NCBI GenBank assembly: GCA_028280485.1
Contig: JANQLS010000159.1
Location: forward strand, 1 to 61,984
Source: Planctomycetota bacterium
GTDB taxonomy: Bacteria; Planctomycetota; UBA8108; JACQVS01
Direction: 5' to 3'
Length of the DNA stretch: 61,984 nucleotides
In this document: positions 35,765-45,307 of the stretch, piece after piece
Numbering within the stretch: the first letter of the stretch is position 1
Layout of the letters: each line of letters begins with the position of its first letter
The notes under the pieces: model-generated
The model's input: only the letters and a program-made list of their open reading frames with translations
Database searches by the model: none
Told to the model about the DNA's origin: nothing
Position numbers and translations under genes: made by a program

Positions 35765-37099
35765 ATGGCAGCTCGTTTAAACCGACGTAGTTTTCTAAAG
35801 GGCGCTGGGGCTCTCGGAACGGGAATCATGATCTGTGACAGTTCGATGGTTTTCGGTTATCCCGCCAATGAACGTCTCAATATTGCTGCCATCGGAGTGG
35901 GCGGTCGTGGTGGAGCTAATCTTGGGGGATGTTCCAGCCAAAACATCGTCGGTCTTTGCGATGCGGATGAACGACAGGCTGGGGGAGCTCGGGGTCGATT
36001 TAAAAAGGCCAAGTATTTTAAAGACTACCGAAAAATGCTTTCGGAGATGGATAAAGAAATCGATGCCGTCCTCGTGAGTACCCCCGATCACACGCATGCT
36101 GTCACTGCGATTCAGGCGATGAAACAAGGCAAGCATGTTTTCTGCGAAAAGCCCCTCACTCGAACGGTCTACGAATCTAGAATGATGCGATTGGTGGCTC
36201 AGAAACAAAAAGTTGTGACTCAGATGGGAAACCAGGGTTCAGCTTCGGAGGGTGTCCGCCGAGCAACGGAATGGTGTTTTGCCGGAACGGTAGGTCCCAT
36301 TGAAGAAGCTTACCTTTGGGTGGGCGATGGCAATACGGCATTAACCCTTCCTAAAGATAAGCCGCCCATTCCTAAGGAAGTCGATTGGGATCTTTGGCTT
36401 GGCCCAGCATCGGAGCGTCCCTACCACAATAGTTATTTACCTCGATCTTGGCGTCCGTGGAGACATTTTGGAAGTGGTGGCTTGGGGGATATGGGCTGCC
36501 ACACTGGAAACTTTATGTTCCGTGGTCTTCGATTCGATACTCTCTGGAATAATAAAGTCAAAAAAGGTGAGAAAAATCCCATCATCAAAATTGAAGGTCA
36601 AGGAAAAGGCTTAAACGATGAGGGATACCCTCAATCGATCAAAGTTGTTTTTCATATGCCAGCTCGTGGGGAGCTTCCTCCAGTCAAACTTACCGTATCC
36701 AGTGGTAAAGATGTGCGTCCAGCTAAAGAACTCTTGCTGGGTGAAACTCCTCAAAGCTTTGGATCCTTACTCATCGGTAGTAAGGCTAGTATCTATTCCT
36801 CAAATCCATGGAATACGAGTTCTAAGATCTTAAAGAAGGGCATTGAGATCAAGGAACCTCCCAAAACCATCCCTCGAAACGGGCACTACCGCGAGTTTAT
36901 TCAAGCCTGTAAAGGCGAGGGGGAGACCTTCTCCAGTTTCTCCATGGGAGGGCCGCTGACGGAACTCATTCAACTTTCAAATGTCGCAGCCTTAGTTAAT
37001 GAACCCTTCAACTACGATCCTGTCGCCGGTAAAGTCACCAACAACACCAAAGCCAACAACCTTCTCCATCGCGAATACAGAAAAGGTTGGGCGTTGTAG
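35765..37099 (+). CDS. Gfo/Idh/MocA-family oxidoreductase with Tat signal
   Basis: 444 residues. Strong ribosome site AAGGAG 8 nt before ATG. Tat signal NRRSFLKGAGALGTG (6-20), then a Rossmann NAD(P) domain (GVGGRGG) and the family hallmark EKP in FCEKPLTRT. Expected to be exported folded with its cofactor and to oxidise or reduce sugars. Exported members are abundant in Planctomycetota. The TAG stop (37097-37099) lies in the half unit GTAGTCCGCACATT, 14 nt before a full REP-I. Confidence 0.92.
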   Translation: MAARLNRRSFLKGAGALGTGIMICDSSMVFGYPANERLNIAAIGVGGRGGANLGGCSSQNIVGLCDADERQAGGARGRFKKAKYFKDYRKMLSEMDKEIDAVLVSTPDHTHAVTAIQAMKQGKHVFCEKPLTRTVYESRMMRLVAQKQKVVTQMGNQGSASEGVRRATEWCFAGTVGPIEEAYLWVGDGNTALTLPKDKPPIPKEVDWDLWLGPASERPYHNSYLPRSWRPWRHFGSGGLGDMGCHTGNFMFRGLRFDTLWNNKVKKGEKNPIIKIEGQGKGLNDEGYPQSIKVVFHMPARGELPPVKLTVSSGKDVRPAKELLLGETPQSFGSLLIGSKASIYSSNPWNTSSKILKKGIEIKEPPKTIPRNGHYREFIQACKGEGETFSSFSMGGPLTELIQLSNVAALVNEPFNYDPVAGKVTNNTKANNLLHREYRKGWAL

Positions 37100-37135
37100 T
37101 CCGCACATTGTAGTCCGCACATTCCATGTGCGGCC
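37096..37135 (+). repeat. REP-I with foot duplication
   Basis: The half unit GTAGTCCGCACATT (37096-37109) is followed directly by a complete hairpin GTAGT-CCGCACAT-TCC-ATGTGCGG-CC. The stem carries the covarying pair CACAT/ATGTG instead of CACGT/ACGTG, and the half unit carries the same CACATT, so the duplication followed the stem change. Confidence 0.85.
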
Positions 37136-37151
37136 TGAAAAAGAACGATCC

Positions 37152-37200
37152 TAAAGAACAAGCCCCGCTTAACAAACAACTAAGCGGAGCTTGTTCTTTA
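37152..37200. terminator. Intrinsic terminator
   Basis: Inverted repeat TAAAGAACAAGC / GCTTGTTCTTTA continuing into CCGCTTA/TAAGCGG, with a loop of about 9 nt; T-rich on both strands. It is unrelated in sequence to the GCCTCAAACG palindromes but occupies the same place, behind a plus-oriented REP-I. Confidence 0.65.
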
Positions 37201-37391
37201 GTAGCAGGCTCGCTCCGCGAGCCGTGTGAAACGAATCATCTTTATTGTCTGAAGAAAACCTAAAGAATCCTATTACTTTAAACACGTATGAAGCTTTCCC
37301 GAAATTTGAAAGGATTTATTCGATCCCAGGCTGGCCGCACGTGGAACGTGCGGACTACTTAGTGGCAGGCTCGACCTTCGAGCCGTGTGGG
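37201..37391. repeat. REP-II / REP-I / REP-II cluster
   Basis: REP-II plus at 37201-37230 (GTAG, CA, perfect stem GGCTCG-CTCCG-CGAGCC, tail GTGTGAAAC), REP-I minus at 37333-37358 (perfect stem CCGCACGT/ACGTGCGG) and REP-II plus at 37361-37391 (foot GTGG, stem GGCTCG-ACCTT-CGAGCC, tail GTGTGGGAC). Between them lie about 100 nt (37231-37332) with no gene. Confidence 0.8.
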
Positions 37392-37494
37392 ACGAGACAG
37401 TTTAAACTAATAGATGTAAGCCTAAAGATATCTATCGCTTTAACCCCGGGTGGAGTTTTCCTAAAACATTAAAGGGAATTACTCGATGTAGAGA

Positions 37495-37530
37495 TGGCCG
37501 CACGTGGAACGTGCGGACTACATTGACTAC
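37495..37530 (-). repeat. REP-I ending the sulfatase gene
   Basis: Minus-oriented full hairpin (37495-37522) with a short foot unit GTAGTCAAT before it; the GTAG at 37527-37530 holds the TAG stop of the sulfatase at 37527-38876. Confidence 0.85.
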
Positions 37531-38876
37531 CTTTTATTATCCTTAGGAAGTAGCTTGTCTTTCCCTTCGATGGAAAGCATGAGCTTTTTGAGTTCGGCTA
37601 CTTTCCCCGGGTGTTTTTCGGCGAGATTATTTTTTTCTCCGACGTCCGCTTCTAAGTCGTAGAGTTCGGCGACTTTTTTACGATCATCCTCGATGGCATA
37701 ACCGTGGAAGAAAGCGTTGGGTTTGAGGTATTTCCACTTACCCACTCGAATCCCGGCATTGTGAAAGTAAAAATTTTCACGACCGGTTTTTCGTTTTCCT
37801 AATAGAAGATCAGTTTGGTCGATGCCATCCATGCGTCGATCGGTAGGGACTTTATAGCCACACAATTTGGCGAAGGTGGGCATAAAATCGATCGTGGCGA
37901 AAATGGCTTCGGATTTGATCCCGGCGGGAACCTTTCCTGGCCAGCGAACGATACAAGGAACTCGGTAACCGGCTTCGTAGCAGGATCCCTTCCCATTTCG
38001 AAGTGGACCCGCTTCACCCCAGAAGATCGATCCTTTGGGATGGCCCTTCTTTCTCTTGGTGTATTTATCTTGGTTCCAGGGGCCATTATCTGAAGTGTAA
38101 ATCACCAAGGTGTTATCCCTGAGCTTAAGTTCGTCGAGGACATCGAGTAAACGACCCGTTTCGTAATCAAATTCTTCAACAACATCCCCGTAAAGACCTC
38201 CAGCGGATTTACCGCGAAAGCGATCGGAAGCATCGATGATGGTGTGCATCATGGTATGAGCAACATAAAGCAGAAAGGGCTTCTTGGGAGCCCGTTTCTT
38301 TTTAAGGTATTCGATCGCCTTGTCCGTGTAGAGAGTTGTCAAGCTCCCCATATCTTTGGTCATCCCGGCTTTTTCATTTTGTTCATGGAAGTGAACTCTA
38401 CCGTTGTCGTTGGCTCCTAAGGCCCCGTAGTAATAATCAAATCCTTGCGCATTCGGCATGCGAGGGATGATGGGCCTTCGATTAGATACATCCCATTTCC
38501 CAATACAAGCAGTTTGGTATCCTGCTTTTTGCATCAGTTCAGCGATCGTGATTTCCGAAGCTGGCATTCCCCAGCCTTTACTTCGAATGGGATAACGCCC
38601 CGTAAGTAGTGCTGAACGAGAGGGACCGCAAACGGTTTGAGAATAGAAGGAGGTATAAAGAGTCCCTTCCTTAGCCAAGCGATCAAGGCGAGGAGTTTTA
38701 TTTTTCTTATTACCGTAGCAAGCGAGATCGGCATAGCCTTGGTCGTCGGTAAAGACGATGAGGATATTGGGGCGCGGCGGTTCGGCTTGGGAGATTTCCA
38801 GTTTTAAGCTGAAATAGGCAGTGGTAAGAATGCAAACAAATGCAATATTCCAATACTTAGGAATAAGATTATTCAT
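37527..38876 (-). CDS. Type I sulfatase (CGPSR), exported
   Basis: 449 residues, signal peptide to about residue 31. Active site C83-G-P-S-R, metal ligands D44-D45, GKWDVS and TSDNGPW. S1-family sulfatase for a glycan substrate. The stop TAG lies in a REP-I foot. Monocistronic; the gene at 38911 lies 34 nt upstream on the same strand and may be cotranscribed. Confidence 0.93.
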   Translation of the reverse strand: MNNLIPKYWNIAFVCILTTAYFSLKLEISQAEPPRPNILIVFTDDQGYADLACYGNKKNKTPRLDRLAKEGTLYTSFYSQTVCGPSRSALLTGRYPIRSKGWGMPASEITIAELMQKAGYQTACIGKWDVSNRRPIIPRMPNAQGFDYYYGALGANDNGRVHFHEQNEKAGMTKDMGSLTTLYTDKAIEYLKKKRAPKKPFLLYVAHTMMHTIIDASDRFRGKSAGGLYGDVVEEFDYETGRLLDVLDELKLRDNTLVIYTSDNGPWNQDKYTKRKKGHPKGSIFWGEAGPLRNGKGSCYEAGYRVPCIVRWPGKVPAGIKSEAIFATIDFMPTFAKLCGYKVPTDRRMDGIDQTDLLLGKRKTGRENFYFHNAGIRVGKWKYLKPNAFFHGYAIEDDRKKVAELYDLEADVGEKNNLAEKHPGKVAELKKLMLSIEGKDKLLPKDNKR

Positions 38877-38910
38877 GGTTTATCCCAATTTTTTTTATTG
38901 AGGCTCAATT

Positions 38911-39198
38911 TTAAAAACATTCTTCCGGCAAGCCATAAGCGACTTCCGCGTTAGCTGTTGCTGAATGAAGAGTGTGCTGTTCTTTTACGATAACCAAATG
39001 ACCCGCCTGGTAGAGCTCTTCTAATAACTTTTTTACTCTTCTTCGATCTTGTTTGTTGTAATTCGCGCCCGATTCAAACTTTCTGTAAATTCCCAAGCGA
39101 TCTAAAACTACACTTGCGGTCCAAAGTTTTCGAGTTTTGTTTTTTGGATCTTTAATTGTTTCTAAGACGAGTTCATGAGTAATAAGTGGTTGGTTCAT
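38911..39198 (-). CDS. Small hypothetical protein, winged-helix-like
   Basis: 95 residues, basic and helical. The central region KKLLEELYQAGHLVIVKEQH looks like the recognition-helix/wing part of a winged helix, so DNA binding is possible. No family recognised. Located between the sulfatase and the giant CotH gene, same strand as both. Confidence 0.5.
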   Translation of the reverse strand: MNQPLITHELVLETIKDPKNKTRKLWTASVVLDRLGIYRKFESGANYNKQDRRRVKKLLEELYQAGHLVIVKEQHTLHSATANAEVAYGLPEECF

Positions 39199-39272
39199 TC
39201 CCTAAGCGTTGCTTTTTCACGAATTGATGGACTCGTGATCGAAGAAGTATGAATGTTTTTGTAAGTACTTAT

Positions 39273-42200
39273 TTAATCGCAAAGACTCGAAGCCTGCTCA
39301 CAGCCCAAACTCACATCGGATTCTAAAATAGAATCACCACAAGCGGGGAACGGAGAAGCTGGAGCCGAGCCGTCTAAGAACATAAACGTAAGAAGATAAA
39401 TGGCATCGCTCGTTCCATCGGTCGAGCCGTTGGCGTTGGCATCGGCAGCGGCTTGGCAGGGAAGATTGTCTCCTCGGAAGTTGGCGAGAAGGAGTTTAAC
39501 GGGATCACCCAGGTCGAGCCGACCATTGGAATCGACATCTCCCCGAACGAACTGAATACTCGGTGGTTCATTACAGCTGGTTTCTAATTCTTCGAAGATG
39601 TCGGTGTTTTTTCTTCCGGGAGTTCCTCCATCCAAAGAGGCCGCCCAGTATTCAGCATGAGTATTTTCGTACAATGGGTTTTTAAGGGCGATCGTCGCTC
39701 CTAGACCATCTGCCTCTTCGGGCCAGGGAGCCTTATCGTTGTACTCAACAAAATCGACTTCCTGATCTTGGGCATCGTGAAGGCGAAGCTCTTCACCTTG
39801 ACCCGCGAGTGAAAAGCCGAGGTTGCCCATTCGATTCGTTACGATGGGATGTTGATGAATAAAGGCGATCTCGTCAGAACAAAGAACTAAATATCCATCG
39901 GCGGCGAGAATGGTGTCATCGGGGATCGTGAAAACGTGATCGTCAGCTTCATCTCTCAATGTCCAACCGCTGATATCTATATCTTCTTCACCTTGATTGT
40001 GAAGCTCAACCCAGTCTCCAGGGTCGGCTAAGCCGAGTCCGTTGTAATTGACTTCATTGATCACCACTGGATTCGATGCCTCACAATCGATTTCAAACGA
40101 AACCGTGAGGTTCGACGAAGTGGTGCTCGTCAAATTGAGGTTGATCGTTTCATCGCTTGAGGTGTTCACCCCTGACCAGGATGAAAGGCGATACCCCGGG
40201 TTGGGCATCACGCTAATTTCGATCGGAGTTCCTTGGAAGAATGTTCCCGAGAAGGGATAGTCTCTCAATTCAACCCCCTCAACGAGGACCATGCCATTGT
40301 CGTCGTCACGACGAATGATCAAACGGCGTTGAGTTCCCAAGCCGAAGCGAGATCTCAAGTGACCCAGTACGTAGGAAACTCTGCGGTTTGCAAAGTTTTT
40401 CATGTTCGAAACACTTGAACGCCAAGAGCCCATATTGCCTCCCCAGCGGGATCGTTGACGGGGCATTTCGGTTTCGATGGTTCGTTCGATTTCACTAATT
40501 CTGTTGATCACTCTCGAAGCGACGAAGACACTTGAGAGATGGGTTGCGAATCGATTGACGAAGCGTTGCTCAAATCGTTCATTGAGAACTAAGGTTCTCA
40601 ACATGAAAGTTGACCAAGGGGGATTCGGCCAATTGGGTCCATTGGGGTTGAGAGCGAATGAAAGCGTGTTGTCGGCGAAGTCTCCACTGTTCCAAATCCC
40701 AAATCCAAAATCGGTATCGTAGATAATCCAACGCCATCGGCCTCCATCCTCACGGTGTCGCCAATATTTGATATTGTTACCGGGCCAGTCGGTATTGTTG
40801 TAGTAAATCTGGGCTGCTTGGTAATCGATGAAGTTGTCGACGTTCACATGATCTTTGAAGTTCTCGTAAACTTCATTTAAGCGAATGTTTTGCTGTTGAA
40901 GGATTGCTAAGGATTGACGGTAATGTTCGCCATCGCCTTCGATCACGGTAGCATTTCTTTCTAAGAGATCCACTTCATCGGAATCGACGCCCTTGTGATT
41001 GGCATCGAGGAAGTGTTCGTTGACTTTCTCTCTAAGATTTTGGATGCCCCAATACTCTCCATTGATGAAGACTGTCGCCGGGCGGAAGGCTTGACGATCG
41101 ACGTCTAAATGCTCGAGCAATGAAGTTTGCATACCATCGCGAAAATGGGAATTTTGCCAATCGTTTCCTGAATTCCGTAGAACAAAAGACTCAAACTTGT
41201 CGATGTCTTTTTTAGGGAAAATCTTATAGTTGAATTCACTGACGCCGTATTGCTTGCGCGCAAAGAATGAAAGAGACTTCTGGGCTTGGCCTCGGCTCCA
41301 ACCTCCAAAGATCTTGGTTCCCGCATCCGCACTGAAGCCTAATTCACCGTTCGGCTCGAAGAATTCGATATGGACGGGGCGTTCCCAGTCATTCCAAAAG
41401 TTCGACCCAAAGTGAGGGAAATCGCTCTGGGCGTTCGGGCCACGTACGTAGATTCCGGTGTTGTGATCGAAAAAATCTTCTGGGTTCGCCGAGATTGATA
41501 TCACCGGTAGAGTGAATGCTTCATCGATAAAGTAAGTGTGAGTGTTGGCGTTCGTGGGAAGGATGCCTTCGCCTAAAATTCGAGCCCGGATCACCGTAGT
41601 TTCGTCGACAGAGATAGGATCTTGGTAGGTGTCTGAATTCTCATCGGGATCCGATCCATCCGTTGTGTAATGAATCGTCCCGTTTTCAGCTTGAGTGCTC
41701 AAGCTGATGCTGAGTTCATCATCATAGAACCCACCGGGTTGAGAGAACTCAACCGTTCCTCCTAAGGCAAGGTATTCTGATTCTTGATTCGCCGTTCCCG
41801 GAGTCGCTTCTAGGTGATACGAAAAATCACCGGTCCCTTCAGGATAACGACCGATAGACACGTCTAAGGGTAAATTTCCGGTTTCAATTCGATCGACTTC
41901 ATCTCCATCGGGGTGAGTTAAGGTGATGGTTTCTCCACTGGAGCTGATTTTAAAATTGGTGTGAGGGAAGGGCAGGTAGGGGCGAATGACCTCTGAGACC
42001 CCCTTTGCTTCGGCCGGAACATCATCGAAACCTAAAGTTAAAATGGGGATGAGGGTGAAGTCGGAGGAGTTTGCAGAGGAATTGTGACCCTGAACGGCTA
42101 AAACATTTTCACCGGCAACCAGATGGTCGAGAAGGCTTGGATCTGAAAATCGAATGGGGGCCTTTCCTTTGACAAGGCGCGGTTCGGTATAGCGATCAGC

Positions 42201-42860
42201 CTCTTGATTGTAAGGAGGGAACTCACCTGCTTCGTCCATATTAGCACGGGCGACTTCAACTCCATTGAGGTAAGCCACGAAGCCATCGTCGTAATCGACG
42301 TCCAAAAGCATATTCGTCACTTGGCTGGGATCATCGACAGTAAAAGTTTTTCGAACGAAGACACTGATCGTACCTCGCTCGAGTACCGTGCGATCATCAT
42401 TATCCCCTAAACCAAATCCACTCGGTCCAAGGCCCCAGCCCGAATCGTCAAAGTCGGGTTCTCGCCAATCCCCTGCCGGTTCGCTGGTGGGAACTAAATA
42501 ACGCCACGTTTCTCCGTCATCAATAACGGTTTCCCAATGTGCGGGTAAGTTCGATCGATCTTTGTTGGAGCAAAAAACGATGAGGCGTTCACTCGGAGCG
42601 ATAAAGAGTTTAGGAAACGTCCATTTAAAGGGAACTTCACTATCAGATAAGCCATACCCCTCTAAACTGAGGACTTGATCAGCACCATTGTAGATTTCGA
42701 GCCAATCCCCGGAATCGCCATCATCATCCAAAAACGTATTCCGATTGGAACCCATCGCCTCATTGATGACCAATCCCTGTGCCCAAGTGGGTGAGGTTAA
42801 GACTGAAATTCCAAGGAGCCATAGAAGCGTTCTAAGTCGGGATATAAAGATAGCGGGCAT
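39273..42860 (-). CDS. Secreted LTD / CotH-kinase / dockerin-like protein
   Basis: 1195 residues. Signal peptide (to about 27); lamin-tail domain (about 28-100, INEAMGSNRNTFLDDD, WLEIYNG); a beta-sandwich module (about 115-275, with DDGFVAYLNGVEVAR) shared with the protein at 43494; a chitobiase-like domain (IHYTTDGSDPDE, about 395); a CotH protein-kinase-like domain (about 440-790); a second lamin-tail domain (about 920-1010, INEVNYNG, WVELHNQG); and a C-terminal dockerin-like pair (GDVDSNGRLDLGDP and DANANGSTDGTSDA, about 1105-1160). CotH domains can phosphorylate extracellular proteins. The dockerin-like end probably serves surface attachment. Stop TAA, no repeat attached. Confidence 0.88.
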   Translation of the reverse strand: MPAIFISRLRTLLWLLGISVLTSPTWAQGLVINEAMGSNRNTFLDDDGDSGDWLEIYNGADQVLSLEGYGLSDSEVPFKWTFPKLFIAPSERLIVFCSNKDRSNLPAHWETVIDDGETWRYLVPTSEPAGDWREPDFDDSGWGLGPSGFGLGDNDDRTVLERGTISVFVRKTFTVDDPSQVTNMLLDVDYDDGFVAYLNGVEVARANMDEAGEFPPYNQEADRYTEPRLVKGKAPIRFSDPSLLDHLVAGENVLAVQGHNSSANSSDFTLIPILTLGFDDVPAEAKGVSEVIRPYLPFPHTNFKISSSGETITLTHPDGDEVDRIETGNLPLDVSIGRYPEGTGDFSYHLEATPGTANQESEYLALGGTVEFSQPGGFYDDELSISLSTQAENGTIHYTTDGSDPDENSDTYQDPISVDETTVIRARILGEGILPTNANTHTYFIDEAFTLPVISISANPEDFFDHNTGIYVRGPNAQSDFPHFGSNFWNDWERPVHIEFFEPNGELGFSADAGTKIFGGWSRGQAQKSLSFFARKQYGVSEFNYKIFPKKDIDKFESFVLRNSGNDWQNSHFRDGMQTSLLEHLDVDRQAFRPATVFINGEYWGIQNLREKVNEHFLDANHKGVDSDEVDLLERNATVIEGDGEHYRQSLAILQQQNIRLNEVYENFKDHVNVDNFIDYQAAQIYYNNTDWPGNNIKYWRHREDGGRWRWIIYDTDFGFGIWNSGDFADNTLSFALNPNGPNWPNPPWSTFMLRTLVLNERFEQRFVNRFATHLSSVFVASRVINRISEIERTIETEMPRQRSRWGGNMGSWRSSVSNMKNFANRRVSYVLGHLRSRFGLGTQRRLIIRRDDDNGMVLVEGVELRDYPFSGTFFQGTPIEISVMPNPGYRLSSWSGVNTSSDETINLNLTSTTSSNLTVSFEIDCEASNPVVINEVNYNGLGLADPGDWVELHNQGEEDIDISGWTLRDEADDHVFTIPDDTILAADGYLVLCSDEIAFIHQHPIVTNRMGNLGFSLAGQGEELRLHDAQDQEVDFVEYNDKAPWPEEADGLGATIALKNPLYENTHAEYWAASLDGGTPGRKNTDIFEELETSCNEPPSIQFVRGDVDSNGRLDLGDPVKLLLANFRGDNLPCQAAADANANGSTDGTSDAIYLLTFMFLDGSAPASPFPACGDSILESDVSLGCEQASSLCD

Positions 42861-43045
42861 TTTTAAACTGAATTAATGGAAGAGTTTAGGGATTAAAGAC
42901 CAAAACGACCTTAATATAATAAGTTAAGTTTCCACCATAGCCAGCTTCACTTCAATGAGAATTCTGTATATCTGTCATGGGAGGTGGATTCTTCAAGTAT
43001 TATATCTAAATAGATTTAGCGAGTTTTTAGTTGTCCTGCTCCTTA

Positions 43046-43070
43046 GTAGTCCACTCGTTCCACGAGCGGT
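43046..43070 (+). repeat. REP-I variant
   Basis: GTAGT, stem CCACTCGT, loop TCC, stem ACGAGCGG, then TACTCCCC as at 13440-13446. The inner stem changed on both sides (CTCGT/ACGAG instead of CACGT/ACGTG). Lies in the 633-nt gene-free gap 42861-43493, with no gene end attached. Confidence 0.75.
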
Positions 43071-43133
43071 ACTCCCCAAAGGCGACTTTCACTTTCGGTA
43101 ATAAATCCAAATCTTAAAATCGTAACTATTGGA

Positions 43134-43410
43134 GTAGCCCCGATCCAAGGCTGTGAATTTTTCAAGAAAACCCAACTTCAAGTTGGTAAGAGATCCACTA
43201 TCCCTCGCTAAAGCTTCGGGCTTGGGAGGTTGGTCAATTTCAATCATAACTCATAGTTGAATACTGTGAAATCCCTTGCAACAGCTTCAACATTGAAAGC
43301 AGTTCTCGCCCCTCAAGCCCGAAGCTTTAGCGAGGGATAGTGAAGCGCCATTTGGTTTGAAATTTTATTTGATCTAACAATTCACAGCCTCTCTGCGGGT
43401 CGATACCAGC
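43134..43410. repeat. Nested REP-II / REP-III composite (type C, copy 3)
   Basis: REP-II plus remnant with GTAG foot (43134-43159, tail GGCTGTGAATTTTTC), REP-III plus (about 43199-43225, CCCTCGCTAAAGCTTCGGGC), core, REP-III minus (about 43315-43340) and REP-II minus remnant (43381-43410, ATTCACAGCCTC; its foot is degenerate). Clearly homologous to 24190-24450, including part of the core. Confidence 0.8.
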
Positions 43411-43461
43411 CAGTATCGATGAATTGATTTTCATGCGTATTTAGTAATTTTAATCATTTCG

Positions 43462-43492
43462 TTTCACACGACTCGCGGAGCGAGCCTACTAC
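43462..43492 (-). repeat. REP-II copy abutting a start codon
   Basis: Minus orientation: GTAGTA, stem GGCTCG, loop CTCCG, stem CGAGTC, tail GTGTGAAAC. It ends one base before ATG 43494, so it forms the 5' leader of the ThuA-dockerin-like gene. The only Shine-Dalgarno-like bases upstream (GGAG, 43477-43480) are part of the hairpin. Confidence 0.75.
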
Positions 43493-43493
43493 T

Positions 43494-45083
43494 ATGAATC
43501 AAAGAATAATATTCTATATGATCTTTCTGGTTTCATCGGCGAATCTCCACGCGCAAGAAACCATTACCGTGATTCCAGAAAACGCGGAGTGGGCTTACTT
43601 CAAAGGTCGCTCCGAGCCCACGCCCAACGAGGATGGATCACCTACACTCGATTGGACTCAAACTGGATTTGATGATGCGGATTGGGAACGTGATCAAGCG
43701 GGATTTGGTTACTCTGATAACGACGACACCACGGTCTTTGATGACATGAGAGACAATTATAGAAGTGTCTACATCAGAAAATCGTTTTCATTTACTGGAC
43801 GAGCGGGGGAGACTCACCTCAAAGAACTGAGATCGGGAGAACGCATTTTCGATTTGATCGTGAATTACGACGATGGATTTGTTGCGTATCTCAATGGAGT
43901 TGAGATTGCTCGAAGCGGTCTGTCTGAAGATCCACCGGCCTTTGATGACGGTGCCACGTCTCATGAAGCAAGCGGTAACGAGTTCTTTCAGGTAAGGATC
44001 GATCTTTCGAACATCTTGGAGGAAACCAACATCCTCGCGATCCAGGGACACAATACATCATTGGGCTCGAGTGATTTCACCCTATCCCCTGCACTTCAAT
44101 CTCGACCAGCTCCACCCCCGGGCGATTTCAGAATTTTAGTTTTCACTCGAACGGAGGGCTTTCGTCACGGTTCGATCAGTGCGGGCTTGAATGCCTTACG
44201 AGCCTTGAGTGAGCAACACCAATTCGAAATGGAAACGACTGAGAATCCGAATGATTTTAATGATGGAAATCTCAGTCGCTTCGATGCTGTTGTCTTTTTG
44301 AATACTACGGGGGATGTGCTCGATCGAGTTCATGAACTCGCCTTTGAACGGTACATTCAAGCCGGAGGTGGATTTGCGGGAGTGCATTCGGCGACGGATA
44401 CGGAATACAATTGGCCGTGGTACGGAGAACTCGTGGGGGCCTATTTTAGGAACCATCCTCAAATTCAAAACGCGACGGTTCACGTCGAAGATCGAACTCA
44501 TGTCTCGACGAGTCATTTACCCGCAGATTGGATTCGGCGAGACGAGTGGTACAACTTTCGCGAGAATCCACGGGGAAAGGTTCATATTTTAGCAACGCTG
44601 GATGAAGGAACTTACAATGGGGGCTCTATGGGAAATGATCATCCGATCGCGTGGTGTCATTTTCATGATGGTGGGCGCGCTTGGTATACCGCAGGAGGGC
44701 ACACTTCAGAGAGCTTTTCTGAGCCTGCTTTCAGAGCTCACTTACTCGGTGGTATCCAATTCGTCGCTGGGGTCGGCGGGGGGTGTGGAGCTCCTCCTCC
44801 AAATCTTCAATTACCGGGTGATGGTAACCAAGATGGTAAATTCAATTTGGGCGATCCCGTTTGGTTGCTGGTTAAGCTATTTGTGGGTCAACAAGAAGAT
44901 CCTTGTGAGAGTGATGCCGATCAATTGACATTACTCGATCACAATAATGATCAGCTCATCGATATGTCCGATGCAATAGCAAACCTTCAGCATCTCTTTC
45001 TTGGGGGACCCCCTCACATTCAAGGGCAAAGTTGTATTGCGATTGATTCATGTGGGGATGGTTGTGGTGAGCCGGTTGAGTAG
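43494..45083 (+). CDS. Secreted ThuA-domain protein with dockerin-like C-terminus
   Basis: 529 residues, signal peptide to about residue 20. Residues about 25-200 are the beta-sandwich module also found at 39273-42860 (DDGFVAYLNGVEIARS). A ThuA domain covers about 210-425 (ILVFTRTEGFRHGSI, GGGFAGVHSATD, DHPIAWCHFHDGGR). A dockerin-like pair ends the protein (GDGNQDGKFNLGDP and DHNNDQLIDMSDA). ATG 43494 directly follows a REP-II copy; ATG 43518 is an alternative start that would shorten the signal peptide. Extracellular; role unknown. Confidence 0.85.
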   Translation: MNQRIIFYMIFLVSSANLHAQETITVIPENAEWAYFKGRSEPTPNEDGSPTLDWTQTGFDDADWERDQAGFGYSDNDDTTVFDDMRDNYRSVYIRKSFSFTGRAGETHLKELRSGERIFDLIVNYDDGFVAYLNGVEIARSGLSEDPPAFDDGATSHEASGNEFFQVRIDLSNILEETNILAIQGHNTSLGSSDFTLSPALQSRPAPPPGDFRILVFTRTEGFRHGSISAGLNALRALSEQHQFEMETTENPNDFNDGNLSRFDAVVFLNTTGDVLDRVHELAFERYIQAGGGFAGVHSATDTEYNWPWYGELVGAYFRNHPQIQNATVHVEDRTHVSTSHLPADWIRRDEWYNFRENPRGKVHILATLDEGTYNGGSMGNDHPIAWCHFHDGGRAWYTAGGHTSESFSEPAFRAHLLGGIQFVAGVGGGCGAPPPNLQLPGDGNQDGKFNLGDPVWLLVKLFVGQQEDPCESDADQLTLLDHNNDQLIDMSDAIANLQHLFLGGPPHIQGQSCIAIDSCGDGCGEPVE

Positions 45084-45307
45084 ATGATCCGAATACAATT
45101 AAATTGAGTATTGGTTTTAATGGTTTGTGTTTCGAATGAATCAAATCAAGGATTACGATCGACGAAGTAATAAGGCTTGCTCTTTCATAAATTCAGAGCT
45201 CTAAGTCGATTGACAATGATCATCATTCGCTTTAACATTTAGTGTTCCGTTGGATTATGTATTAAAAATTATCCAGTAGAGTTTTTCAGATAGTTGAGGG
45301 GTATTCC

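Noticed and set aside
39273..42860. Spore-coat role for the CotH domain
   Set aside because: Domain order (lamin-tail, chitobiase-like, dockerin-like) is typical for secreted proteins of non-spore-forming marine bacteria.
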